From Trichomonas vaginalis G3 (Eukaryota; Parabasalia; Trichomonadida; Trichomonadidae): DNA of 64,000 nucleotides. The stretch's first letter is position 1, and each line of letters begins with the position of its first letter. The notes beneath the pieces were generated by a model. The model did not search any database. It worked only from the letters and a program-made list of their open reading frames with translations, and was not told the origin of the DNA. The position numbers and the translations under genes are program-made. The stretch covers positions 186,001-250,000 of the forward strand of contig NW_026529174.1 of the NCBI RefSeq assembly GCF_026262505.1, written 5' to 3'. This document shows positions 20,365 to 29,384 of the stretch, one piece after another.

Positions 20365-22170
20365 ATGCCTGAGTCAGCAGTTTTGTTCAAAACGCAAGGT
20401 TCTCAAGACCAAGAGGTCGTTGTAACAACGGGTCTCGAGATATTTTCGATGCTAAAGTTCTTCAAAAGAAAGATCACACTCATTCTTACATTTATTTTTG
20501 CCTGTATTTCGGGAATATGTCCTCTAATCATGGTAAAGCTTATTGGTGGTATTACGACAGACCTATCTTTAGGTGAATCCCAGGAAGAAGGAGATTTTAT
20601 GAAAAGTATTATAAAAAACATCATTAGGATGGCAATTGCAGATGCAGTTATGCTTGTTACTAACCTCATATCTCAATGCCTAAAGTCATTTTGCACTCCA
20701 CAATTTTCCCATGATCTTAGGTCTGAAATCTACGGGAACCTAATCGTAAAACCGATAGATTATTTCGATAATGCTCAGACTGGTACACTTATCGCCAGAC
20801 TTTCAGAAGATGTCACGTTGATCAAAGAGACCTACTGCGATAAGGCGATAGAAGCCTCAAAGAACTGCGCCTTTGCTCTTACAGGAGTAATTATCGCCTT
20901 TACGACATCTTGGCTTGTATCACTCATTTGGGTTGCAACACTCCCTCTTATTATTACCATTTTCATGCTCACCGAGAAATGTGTTGGTCATATGTGGCAC
21001 AAATACAATGACAAATCAACTTATGCTATGGCCAAAGCAGAAGAAGTCATTACACAGTTCAGAACAGTGAAGTCATTCGACAATGAACTCAATGAGTACG
21101 AGAAATATGCCGAGAGCCTTGATGGTGTTGATAGAGTCTATACGAAATCTGCCTCCATTCAAGGTTTCAAATACGGAATTCTGACATTCATTGAAAACGG
21201 TCTCATCATAATGCTGTTCTACATCATGTGTTACTTCATTATCAAGAAACCAAAGTATGGCTTACAGCCAGGAGACTGCATTACACTCATTATATCAGTT
21301 CTAATAGCGGCAATGGGATTTGCGGCAATGTTTTCATCTTCAGACGACTTCAGGAGAGCAAACATTTCATCACGAAAAGTACTCTCTATTATAAATACTG
21401 ACAACAAAGAAAAAGAAGTTCAATCTAAACCTGAAATCAAATGTGTTACCGGTAGAGTTGATTACTTCAATGTATCATTCAAGTATAAAGGAAGAGAAGA
21501 ATATGCTCTTAATAACTTCAGCATGACTGTTGAAACTGGACAAACAGTGGCAATTGTTGGAGAGAGTGGAAGTGGAAAATCAACAGTTCTCCATCTTTTG
21601 CAGAGATTTTATGATGGCTATGAAGGAGAAATCACAATTGATGGTCACAATGTAAAGGATTTCAGTGACAAAAGCATTCGTTCTAATATTGCATCCGTTC
21701 CTCAAACTCCTGTGATCTTCTCAATGCCCATTGAAGATAACATTAAGTATTCGCATCCAAATGCTTCCCATGATGAAGTTGTTTCAGCTGCTAATAGTGG
21801 AAATGCACATGACTTCATAAACAATATGTCTCAATCATACAACTCTGAGGTAACACAGAACTCCTTATCAGGAGGCCAGAAGCAGAGAATTTGCATTTCA
21901 CGAGCAATTGTTGCAAACACTCCAATCATTATTCTTGACAAAGCAACGGCATCACTTGACACAGAATCTGAAAGTCTTGTCCAAAAATCAATTGAGAATT
22001 TTCACGGGCAGAAGACTGTCATAGTTGTGGCCCACAGGTTGTCAACAGTCAAATCAGCTGATATCATTTATGTTATGAAAGAAGGTTGTGTTGTTGAAAA
22101 AGGTAATCACGAACAACTTCTTTCATTAAATGGAGTCTACTCTGATTTAGTTAAATATCAACTTCAGTAA
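20365..22170 (+). CDS. ABCB-type half-transporter with altered Walker B
   Basis: 601 residues from the first ATG. An N-terminal membrane domain with about six helices (residues 30-330; for example LILTFIFACISGICPLIM and GLIIMLFYIMCYFII) precedes a nucleotide-binding domain. Motifs are Walker A VGESGSGKST, Q-loop SVPQTPVIFS, signature LSGGQKQR, Walker B IIILDKATASLD and H-switch AHRLST. The Walker B catalytic Glu is Lys (ILDK instead of ILDE), which in this family normally abolishes or strongly reduces ATP hydrolysis. It may work only in a heterodimer with a normal partner, or regulate one. It is a full-length host gene with no frameshift and the best-preserved single-copy-type gene in the window. 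Substrate unknown; related proteins export drugs or lipids. Confidence 0.9.
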   Translation: MPESAVLFKTQGSQDQEVVVTTGLEIFSMLKFFKRKITLILTFIFACISGICPLIMVKLIGGITTDLSLGESQEEGDFMKSIIKNIIRMAIADAVMLVTNLISQCLKSFCTPQFSHDLRSEIYGNLIVKPIDYFDNAQTGTLIARLSEDVTLIKETYCDKAIEASKNCAFALTGVIIAFTTSWLVSLIWVATLPLIITIFMLTEKCVGHMWHKYNDKSTYAMAKAEEVITQFRTVKSFDNELNEYEKYAESLDGVDRVYTKSASIQGFKYGILTFIENGLIIMLFYIMCYFIIKKPKYGLQPGDCITLIISVLIAAMGFAAMFSSSDDFRRANISSRKVLSIINTDNKEKEVQSKPEIKCVTGRVDYFNVSFKYKGREEYALNNFSMTVETGQTVAIVGESGSGKSTVLHLLQRFYDGYEGEITIDGHNVKDFSDKSIRSNIASVPQTPVIFSMPIEDNIKYSHPNASHDEVVSAANSGNAHDFINNMSQSYNSEVTQNSLSGGQKQRICISRAIVANTPIIILDKATASLDTESESLVQKSIENFHGQKTVIVVAHRLSTVKSADIIYVMKEGCVVEKGNHEQLLSLNGVYSDLVKYQLQ

Positions 22171-22532
22171 AAACTCATTTATTCGTCTTTGGATCTTATT
22201 TTTTGGGAAAATAATTTCGATCTCGAAAAAAATTCAAGAAAATGATAATGAGGTTCTCCCAAATGAATAAACTCATTAGAAATTATTATAAAACAAAACA
22301 TTTTGAAGAAATATGTCAAGTTTCAAGACAATATGCATACATTTTCTTCAAACAATCAATAAAAATCATTGTTTTCAGAATATTACTGTCACAACTAAGA
22401 ATCGCTTGTTTTCCTTTAACAAAAATTGGCTCAATCTATTTTCACGAGATTTATCAAAATTTGTGATTTTTGAAAGTTCTCTAAAATGATGGCATTTACA
22501 ATAATGGGTATTTTTAAATAATTTTTTATTTT
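22171..22532. other. Intergenic region
   Basis: 362 bases between the converging transporter and glycine-rich genes. AT-rich; no structure or gene recognised. Confidence 0.4.
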
Positions 22533-23445
22533 TCAACTACTTACGAAAAACATTAAATATAAGAAATGCGGTTGTATGCCAACTCTGCAAGAACAACTCC
22601 TTATATGATTTTGTTTAATAATAGAAATCACTACCCTTCCATTTCCATTCCAGATTCCAGCAACATTTACAACATCTTCAAATAAATAACCTGATGAAAG
22701 GCCAAATGCATAATATCTAGAGATTGTATTCTTATAAAATTCATCAGATGTGGTCAATGTACTTTTAGGAATTATAGCATCTTTAGTTAATGCCCATGAG
22801 CTTCCACCACCCGCACCAGATGATCCAATTTGACCAGAAAAGCCTCCAAACCAACCACCTCCACCACCCGCATTATCTTCCATTGTTCCTTCTGGAACAG
22901 CATTATTATTTGATGGATCACCATATCTCGCAGCTTCTCCAACACCGAAACTGAATCCTTTCTCGGAATCGGCAAAATAATTTTCAGAGAGAACTCCATT
23001 TGCAAACCAACTTTGAGCAGTGAAGTTTCCCCCGGCACCTCCAGAACCATCATCACTACCTCCGTAGTCACCCTGCGCATTATCACAGCCACCACCTCCC
23101 CCGCTCACTAAGACACGATGCCATAAGTCATTCTCTAAAAATTTGACAGCTGTCTGGCCACCGCCAGAACCTGTTCCACAATAAATACCAGACGTATCGA
23201 TTTCAGTGCCGCAGAAATTGGAGGAACTTCCTCCACCGCCGTAGCCGCCGTTCATCATATTTTGTTTCAAAAAACAATTTGGGGTACGAACTTCAATAAT
23301 TTTATTGCCATAAATCCCACGACCTCCTATCGTCAGAAAAGTGACTGTTTGATTGGATAAATGAATAGTTCCGGCTATGTAGCCACCGGCTCCACCAATA
23401 CTCGCCGTTCTAATGCATTGTGTGTTTCTGTTATATACGAAAACG
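22533..23445 (-). pseudogene. Glycine-rich surface protein gene, 3' part
   Basis: Encodes the bulk of an ALK-like glycine-rich domain: IGGAGGYIAGTIHLSNQTVT, then GGYGGGGSSSNFCG, LVSGGGGGCDNAQG, AGGGGGWFGGFSGQIG and SGAGGGSSWA. It ends in a hydrophobic tail without a clear membrane segment. The 5' parts are at 24060-24241 and 54142-54308, separated by two insertions. The frame is intact within this piece. Trichomonads have many such genes, and products are thought to be surface or secreted. As it stands the locus cannot make a full-length protein. Confidence 0.7.
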
Positions 23446-23749
23446 ATAAAAACGGTTTGACAGAAAAGTGACAACTTTACGTGTCAAAAATAGAAAAAGT
23501 GATATTTATTCGTAATATTAAAATGAATCATCATAATCTTCTTCATAAGGGTCTTCATAATCTTCTTGATATTCTTCTTCATATTTTAGTTCGTATTCTT
23601 CTTCTTCATTACTATCTTCTTCTATTTCAACCGGATTCGCCTTATTTTTTTCTTCTTCAACTTCCTCGCCTTCTTTTCCCATTCATCTTCTTCGCTTCCT
23701 TGGAGCTCTGGCATTTCATTGGCCATAAGTGAATCTGGAAGAAAATCTT

Positions 23750-24036
23750 GAGAGATATTATTTCATACAATACTACTCTCACCCTCCAATTCCCAGCCAA
23801 AATGGCTAAAAATTGCCCGCAATGTGAACAATTGCGGGCAATTTTTAGCCATTTTGGCTTGGAACTAGAGCCTGCGAGGTACATGGATAGTATCAGTACC
23901 TCACAGGCTCTAGTTCTCTATATGGCGCCGAGAAATTTTGGTGAAATGTGGTCGCATTTCACCAAAATTTTTTCGGCGCCATAGGATGAATTGGAGGGTG
24001 AGAGATATTATTTCATACAATACTACTCTCACCCTC
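23750..24036. repeat. 37-bp direct repeats flanking the cloverleaf
   Basis: The sequence beginning GAGAGATATTATTTCATACA and ending CTCTCACCCTC occurs at 23750-23786 and 24000-24036, exactly 250 bases apart. Its own ends are complementary (GAGGGTGAGAG/CTCTCACCCTC), so each copy also forms part of the outer stem. Confidence 0.85.
23776..24004. repeat. DNA cloverleaf: 17-bp outer stem with three hairpin arms
   Basis: The outer stem CTCTCACCCTCCAATTC (23776-23792) pairs perfectly with 23988-24004. Arm 1 (23795-23859) has a perfect 29-bp stem and 7-base loop. Arm 2 (23862-23916) has a 21-bp stem with one mismatch. Arm 3 (23921-23983) has a 28-bp stem with one mismatch and one bulge. Almost every base of the 229 is paired. 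Confidence 0.9.
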
Positions 24037-24059
24037 AATTTTAATTACTTAAACTCATT

Positions 24060-24241
24060 CTATTTTTTTGACATGTAAATGTCACTTTTACTGAGATCTG
24101 ACACAATGTCAGATCTCTTTTTTTCGTATATAAGATTTCCATGATACTTCTGAACGATTTCATCTGAAATGCAACTATTATTTGAAAAGCGATTCGACGA
24201 AACTGAATTACTGATTGAGCCACCGGATGCGCCATAGGAGG
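24060..24241 (-). pseudogene. Glycine-rich surface protein gene, middle fragment
   Basis: Reads GPSYGASGGSISNSVSSNRF, then NNSCISDEIVQKYHGN. It continues the N-terminal part at 54308-54142 in frame once the large insertion is removed. After about residue 40 (below 24137) the frame runs into the foldback element and stops near 24060. This explains why the conserved domain is incomplete here. Confidence 0.65.
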
Positions 24242-24650
24242 GACCGGAAAGTGTTTCCACTTTTTGAGAGGAACACTTTCTGTTTGCTTAAAAAGTAGCA
24301 TTCAAATAAGTTTTCAAGACTTGTCTTCATGTGGAATTATACTGCAAAATCCAATGAATAGAGTCATATAATTCTCAAAGAAAAATAATTTGATATTATA
24401 TTATGGAATATCGAATTGTAAATCAAAATTAATATACTTTGATATATCAATGCACATTGAGGTGGTTTTCATAGGGGAGATATTGTTTTGAATTATTACA
24501 AATCTATCGTAGAGAATCAAAATTGATATTTAGAAAAATTGAAGAATTCAAGCTGAAATAAAGGGCTAACGTGTTAAATCATTTGGTTGATATAAGGGTA
24601 AAATGTTTTAATACAATTATAAATAATTGAAGAAAAAACCTATATATTTG

Positions 24651-25034
24651 ATTTTGAAAAAAATTGAGAAAAAATAGAAAATAAAAAATTGAAAAAATAG
24701 ATAGTATATTAATAGATAAATGCAATTATTAAAAAAAAACAAATTTGAATTTTGATATGGGAATAAAATTATTCTCACAAATTGTAAAGATTTGAGAGCG
24801 TTTTGAAAAAATCGAAATTATCAAAATGGATAAATTATGAAAAGATTAATTGTGCATTTAAGTTAAATAAAAATATATTTGTAATTAAGATAATATAGGA
24901 TAATTCAAAATTTGCTTTGAAAATGCATTTGAATAGAAGAAAGAAAAATAATGTTTAAAGAAAAATAATATATAAGGCTGAATATAAAACAATAATTTGA
25001 ATTCAAATTTACAATAAAAGTATTGTTTTTAAAA
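24651..25034. repeat. Left inverted-repeat arm of the MULE
   Basis: Matches 53220-53614 in inverted orientation with few differences (for example TTCAAAATTTGCTTTGAAAA and AAACAATAATTTGAATTCAA on this side). Extremely A/T-rich, no gene. Confidence 0.85.
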
Positions 25035-25530
25035 TCAAAATTGAATAATTTGATTTATTTATTAAAATATATTTGATTTATCTTCTTTTTTAAAAAATTA
25101 CACCTTCTCTCAATTTTTTATTATCCTTTCAAAATTGCCGATCATTTCTTAAAAAATTTTGGATGAATTAATAATTTGATTTGTTTATCAAAATATATTT
25201 GATTTATCTTCTTTTTTAAAAAAATTACACCTTCTCTCAATTTTTTATTATCCTTTCAAAATTGCCGATCATTTCTTAAAAAAATTTTGGATGAATTAAT
25301 AATTTGATTTGTTTATTAAAATATATTTGATTTATCTTCGTTTTTTAAAAAATTACACCTTCTCTCAATTTTTTATTATCCTTTCAAAATTGCCGATCAT
25401 TTCTTAACAAATTTTGGATGAATTAATAATTTGATATGTTTATTAAAATATATTTGATTTATCTTCGTTTTTTAAAAAATTACATCTTCTCTCAATTTTT
25501 TATTATCCTTTCAAAATTACCGATCATGTC
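25035..25530. repeat. About 127-bp tandem repeats, four copies
   Basis: GATTTATCTTC recurs at 25075, 25201, 25329 and 25456 (spacings 126-128), each followed by TTACACCTTCTCTCAATTTT and CCTTTCAAAATTGCCGATCA. The right arm (52995-53220) has about two inverted copies. The last unit runs directly into the start region of the next gene. Confidence 0.9.
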
Positions 25531-25545
25531 TCAATTTATTTGCAA

Positions 25546-26968
25546 ATGTTCAATGATAAAACTTGCAAACCCGCTCAAATTATAATGAAAAAAAATAATG
25601 GTGATTCAACTCAATATTTAATAAAATGGATTGAAAACAATAAAGAAGATTGTAATTGGGTTGATTCCACGAAATTATTTTTTTATAAAAAATTGATTGA
25701 CGATTTTGAGAAACGGAACCAAACTCAGGCCCCTCCTGAAGAAATTAAAGTTAAAAAATTTAAAATTACCCATATGTGGATTGAGTAGGGGTAATTTTAG
25801 CTAAAAGTGACACGCCTGTAAAAGTGACACACCCGTGAAGGGTGTGATTACCGATCGGTAATTTCGACAGTTTAGAATTTAAAATTTTTTATGGAACTGT
25901 TGCGAGTTTCATAAAGAATTTAAGGAATATAAGCAAAGATTTGAATCAAAATCTTAGACCTAAGCCGCTCGATTCGCTCGCGGCTTCCGCGAATTACAGA
26001 TCAGCAAAGATTTGAATCAAAATCTTCGAACTAAGCCGATCGCTTCGCTCGCGGCTTTCTTTATTATTTTAAATTTGCATATTTCCATCAAAAGTTCATA
26101 AGGTAAAAATTTCGTTTATTTTTACTAAGAAAAAAAAGGTTTTTGATAATAAATTTATTTTATTTCGAAAAAGTAGCAATAATCGTAAAAGGGTATTGAT
26201 AGGCTTGCTAAAGTAACTAATTTTAGCTGTCAAATACTTTTGTATTTTGAAGTAAATTAGTATAAATTTGTTTTTACTTTTATTTCGAAAAAGTAGCAAT
26301 AATCGTAAAAGGGTATTGATAGGCTTGCTAAAGTAACTAATTTTAGCTGTCAAATACTTTTGTATTTTGAAGTAAATTAGTATAAATTTGTTTTTACTTT
26401 TATTTCGAAAAAGTAGCAATAATCGTAAAAGGGTATTGATAGGCTTGCTAAAGTAACTAATTTTAGCTGTCAAATACTTTTGTATTTTGAAGTAAATTAG
26501 TATAAATTTGTTTTTACTTTTATTTCGAAAAAGTAGCAATAATCGTAAAAGGGTATTGATAGGCTTGCTAAAGTAACTAATTTTAGCTGTCAAATACTTT
26601 TGTATTTTGAAGTAAATTAGTATAAATTTGATATTATTTTAACTCCCTTTGAAAACCTCAATTTTCCATACAGAGGGAACGGGAATAGCATCCAATATTC
26701 CCTGAGAATGGTTGCGCATTCTCAGTTCCCTCTATATTTCGAACGAAGCTCTCATCGGTCTTTTTTTAATACTAAACGTTTTTTCCCCTGTCACTTTTAG
26801 CTAAAATTTGGGTTTGCCTATGTGGATTGAAAATGGGAAATGCATGTGTGGAGGTGAAATCAATGGACACTTTTATAAGTGTTCAAGGGACGATGTCAAA
26901 AAATATAATATCAAAAGCCTATTGGATTTTTATGAATCTCATATAGAAATTAAAGAACCAAAAGAATA
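25546..26968 (+). CDS. Chromodomain plus zinc-knuckle protein, split by a MITE
   Basis: The 5' part (ATG 25546 to 25784) has a chromodomain-like core: QYLIKWIENNKEDCNWVDS, then LIDDFEKRNQ, with the conserved Y-L-I-K-W ... W ... FE pattern. A MITE at 25785-26817 interrupts it. The 3' part resumes at the duplicated sequence (MWIENGKCMCGGEINGHFYK) with a CxCGG...C cluster that may bind zinc, and ends at 26968. Chromodomains read histone methyl marks and can steer transposons to chromatin. The gene belongs to the MULE, not to the Mavericks. Confidence 0.5.
25935..26062. repeat. Two hairpin-bearing direct repeats
   Basis: Two units of AGCAAAGATTTGAATCAAAA + TCTT..., each followed by an AAGCCG...CGGCTT stem-loop (AAGCCGCTCGATTCGCTCGC then GGCTT in the first). 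The stems are GC-rich in an AT-rich setting. Confidence 0.75.
26161..26630. repeat. 120-bp tandem repeat, four copies
   Basis: Identical units begin at 26161, 26281, 26401 and 26521 (TATTTCGAAAAAGTAGCAAT). The unit length is divisible by three, so a spurious repetitive minus-strand frame spans the array. I do not regard it as a gene. Confidence 0.95.
26672..26733. repeat. T-shaped perfect palindrome (two arms on one stem)
   Basis: Outer stem AGAGGGAAC (26672-26680) with GTTCCCTCT (26725-26733). Inside are two perfect hairpins, GGGAATA-8-TATTCCC (26681-26702) and TGAGAATG-6-CATTCTCA (26703-26724). There are no unpaired bases at the junction. Confidence 0.95.
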
Positions 26969-27024
26969 AGAAGGAAAAACTAACTAAATAAACAATTACT
27001 TTTTATATAATTTTACTTTTTTTA

Positions 27025-27474
27025 ATGTTTACCAATTACAAAGAGATAGAAAACTATAGTCAGGCTGAAAACAATTACCAGGATCAAAATTTTAATTGCA
27101 GCTCAATTGAACACGATTTTGGAGGGCAAAATTCAGTTAATGCGGATTTTGAATTTCTTATTTCAAAATTTTCGGACATTGATTTAGTGCTACAAAAAGA
27201 AGTTGCATATGATTTATTTTACAGGTTAACAACTAACTTTCCATTTGAAATTTTATTAAATTTTCAACAATTTAAACAACTCCTAATGGTATTAAAGGAT
27301 TTAGAAGTATGTAAGGATTTAAATTTAAAATTCATTTTTAGTGAACACAGTTTATTTATATTAAAATTAACACTTATAACATATAATGAAACAAAAGATG
27401 ACACATTAATCAAGAATTTATATATAACTTTACTATTTGAATTGATAAAAACACAAGATAAAAAATATCTTCAT
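27025..27474 (+). CDS. Unknown MULE-associated protein, 5' part (split by Maverick 2)
   Basis: 150 codons of a helical, leucine-rich protein. Maverick 2 is inserted after ...KKYLH. Beyond it the same frame continues at 48870, and after a second insertion at 50349-50687. No domain is recognised. N-terminal part acidic and Asn-rich. Confidence 0.55.
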
Positions 27475-28379
27475 AGTAGTAGGATAGGAAGGGTTGTGTG
27501 ACTTTTTTTGTTACGTCTATATATATAGATGAAGGTATATTTTCACATCTTCTATATATAGATGATATAAAAATTTTTTCTTACATTTTTTAAGTCATGA
27601 ATTCGTAAGAAAGCGCGACATTATTAAATAAATTAGTAATAAATATTATATACTAAACACATTTTAAAAAATTAACATTAATTTTAAAATAATTTATTTT
27701 TTTATCTTTTATAAAAGAAGCTATATATAGATGATGTCAGATATTCCGCGATTAATTAAACATTGTTTAAATCCTGAATGGGTTAAACTTCAATTTAAAA
27801 AGGAAGACTGTGAATTATTAAATGAATATGAAAGCCAAAATAAGCTAATGAGGTATAAATATAATGATAAAGAATATTTAATTTCATGGAATCAATGGAG
27901 TCATAATCAAAGACCTCATAAACGAGAAGAAGAAATTGAAAATAATGAAATGGAAATCATTGATGACATTAAAGAGGATGGAATTCCTAAATTTTGTAGA
28001 AAAACCTTTAGAACTAAGTTAGGAGCATATAAACGTAGAGTATTAAATCCTGAATATCTTAAACATCAATTTAAAAAGGAAGACTGTGAATTATTAAACG
28101 CTAATGAATATGAAAATGCTAAATCAAAACTGAGATATAAATATATTGGAAGTGATGAAAGGTGTAAAGATAAAGATAAAGTTTATTCAGTTTCATATAA
28201 TAACTGGCACACGTTAGGGATAAGAAAACATTTAGGAGATTATGGGAAATGTTCTGAATTCTTCAAATCTAGTATGTACGAGAGAATAAAAGAAATTAGA
28301 AATAATTATTTTCATGAATGAAAGATTCACTACCATAATGAAATAAAAAATAAAAAATAAACTTTAAAAATTCATGTCT
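27475..28379 (+). repeat. Maverick 2 left terminal inverted repeat
   Basis: 905 bases matching 47959-48863 in inverted orientation, with only a few differences (for example near 27575). Contains TCTATATATATAGATGA dyads near both ends and a complete 196-codon gene. Confidence 0.95.
27731..28321 (+). CDS. TIR-encoded duplicated-domain protein, left copy
   Basis: 196 residues, with a second ATG one codon later. Two copies of a domain of about 60 residues: LNPEWVKLQFKKEDCELLNE ... LMRYKYNDKEYLISWNQW and LNPEYLKHQFKKEDCELLNA ... LRYKYIG ... YSVSYNNW. The pattern of aromatic and charged residues suggests a small nucleic-acid-binding fold, but no family is recognised. Because it lies in the TIR, the element carries two identical copies facing inward. 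It could bind its own ends. Confidence 0.75.
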   Translation: MMSDIPRLIKHCLNPEWVKLQFKKEDCELLNEYESQNKLMRYKYNDKEYLISWNQWSHNQRPHKREEEIENNEMEIIDDIKEDGIPKFCRKTFRTKLGAYKRRVLNPEYLKHQFKKEDCELLNANEYENAKSKLRYKYIGSDERCKDKDKVYSVSYNNWHTLGIRKHLGDYGKCSEFFKSSMYERIKEIRNNYFHE

Positions 28380-28405
28380 CAGAATCAACATAGAACTTTA
28401 AGAAA

Positions 28406-28772
28406 CTAATGATTATTTGAATTTATGAAATCAATTATTTGATTCATTCTTTCTTCAATCTCTTCTATTCTTTTTGTTAAATCATCAATTTTCATTAATG
28501 AGGTGATTCTTGATTGAGGAATAGATTTCAAACTAACACCCTTTTATTTTTGAAATTTTGAATCCATCAACTTTAAACATTTTATTCAATTTACACGTTG
28601 TCAATTCTTCAAATAATTTTTTATTGTTAGCATAATAGTCATTAAATTCTTCAACAGATGAAAAAATTTTTATTTCAGTAATTGGTTTAACAACGTTTAT
28701 TTTTTGTTGAACATTTTCACTTTCATTTATTTCTTCCTCCTCTGTTTCATTTATTTTCAAAATCGGTTTCAT
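28406..28772 (-). CDS. Small Glu/Lys-rich coiled-coil protein, frameshifted copy
   Basis: Homologous to the intact 124-residue gene at 60599-60973 in Maverick 3. Here two bases are missing near 28532-28543 (CTAACACCC against CTAATCACCCC), so the frame stops at 28533 and the last 45 codons lie in another frame. The intact version ends in a coiled coil (SLMKIDDLTKRIEEIEERIN). It is probably an assembly or regulatory protein. Confidence 0.6.
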
Positions 28773-28838
28773 TTATCATTAAATAAAAATTAGAATATAA
28801 GTGATGAAATATATTTTTTAATTAATATTAAATCAGAA

Positions 28839-29075
28839 ATGGCGGCAGGATTCTTTAAAAAATTATGGGATGGAATTAAGAAAGCTGCGGGTTGGGTTCA
28901 TAAAAAGATTATTAAACCCATTGCAAACTTTTTGGCACCAGTAGCGAAAACGGCAGGAACTATCATAGGTGGAGTATTAGGTACTAAAGCAGGTAATCCG
29001 GCGATGGGAGCACAAGCAGGTAACGCAATTGGTGGAATAGCTGAAGGAATACTTAATAAAATAGGAGGTAGATAG
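28839..29075 (+). CDS. Small amphipathic glycine-rich protein, MAAG family A
   Basis: 78 residues: an amphipathic N-terminus MAAGFFKKLWDGIKKAAGWV, then IANFLAPVAKTAGTIIGGVL with GxxxG spacing that suits membrane insertion. Intact; leader TATTTTTTAATTAATATT. Converges with the 71-residue gene that shares the MAAG.FKKLWD start. Such peptides act as membrane-disrupting capsid components in some DNA viruses; here that is an inference from composition. Confidence 0.7.
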   Translation: MAAGFFKKLWDGIKKAAGWVHKKIIKPIANFLAPVAKTAGTIIGGVLGTKAGNPAMGAQAGNAIGGIAEGILNKIGGR

Positions 29076-29099
29076 TGGAAAAATAAATAAATATTATTT

Positions 29100-29315
29100 T
29101 TATCTTAGTATCGGTTGAAGTCTTTGATAAACTTTTTCTCCTTTATTTAATATTTCTCTTATTGGGGCAGCTTTTGGTGTTATTGATTCAGCAACGTCAC
29201 TAATTGCTTCTTTATTCTTAAATATCCAATTTGCTCCTTTCTTCATTGTTTCCCAAACTTTATGCGCTCCTCTTTTTACTTTATCCCACAGTTTCTTAAA
29301 TATACCTGCAGCCAT
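29100..29315 (-). CDS. Small amphipathic protein, MAAG family B
   Basis: 71 residues beginning MAAGIFKKLWDKVKRGAHKV, nearly the same first 11 residues as the convergent neighbour, followed by a different helical tail (ISDVAESITPKAAPIREILN). Repeated intact in Maverick 3 (61292-61507). The shared start could be a packaging or cleavage signal, or reflect an ancient duplication. Confidence 0.7.
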   Translation of the reverse strand: MAAGIFKKLWDKVKRGAHKVWETMKKGANWIFKNKEAISDVAESITPKAAPIREILNKGEKVYQRLQPILR

Positions 29316-29384
29316 AGTTGATTATTTCATTAAAATTAAAAATTCATTTTCATCTTTTAATTTTGATTTTTTATTTAATAATAA

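Larger units (their letters stand above)
23434..24137. mobile_element. Foldback/MITE element carrying a DNA cloverleaf, in the glycine-rich gene
   Basis: The ends are inverted copies: TTATATACGAAAA at the left and TTTTCGTATATAA at the right. Further inward are AAAGTGACA...TTTAC(G/A)TGTCAAAAA matches on both sides. The host gene resumes on either side at equivalent codons (HGN ... TQCIRTAS), with imperfect (A)(T/C)(G/A)GAAA flanks as a likely worn 9-bp duplication. The interior has no gene. It holds a 37-bp direct repeat and three long hairpins inside an outer stem. A MULE-type MITE is likely from the TIR style. Confidence 0.65.
25785..26817. mobile_element. Non-autonomous MULE MITE 1 with T-shaped palindrome
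   Basis: Flanked by TATGTGGATTGA at 25773-25784 and about 26818-26829 (9-12 bp target duplication). The ends share TTTTAGCTAAAAGTGACA in inverted orientation (about 25795-25813 and 26786-26804). The interior holds two near-identical hairpin units, four 120-bp tandem repeats and a two-arm palindrome, but no transposase. Confidence 0.8.

Noticed and set aside
26096-26593. A 165-residue minus-strand frame with a 40-residue repeat
   Set aside because: It is produced by the 120-bp tandem DNA repeat, whose length is a multiple of three; it lies in a non-coding MITE and has no leader.
26672-26733. Interpretation as an integrated parvovirus end
   Set aside because: Only the fold geometry is similar; there are no replication or capsid genes nearby and no sequence evidence.
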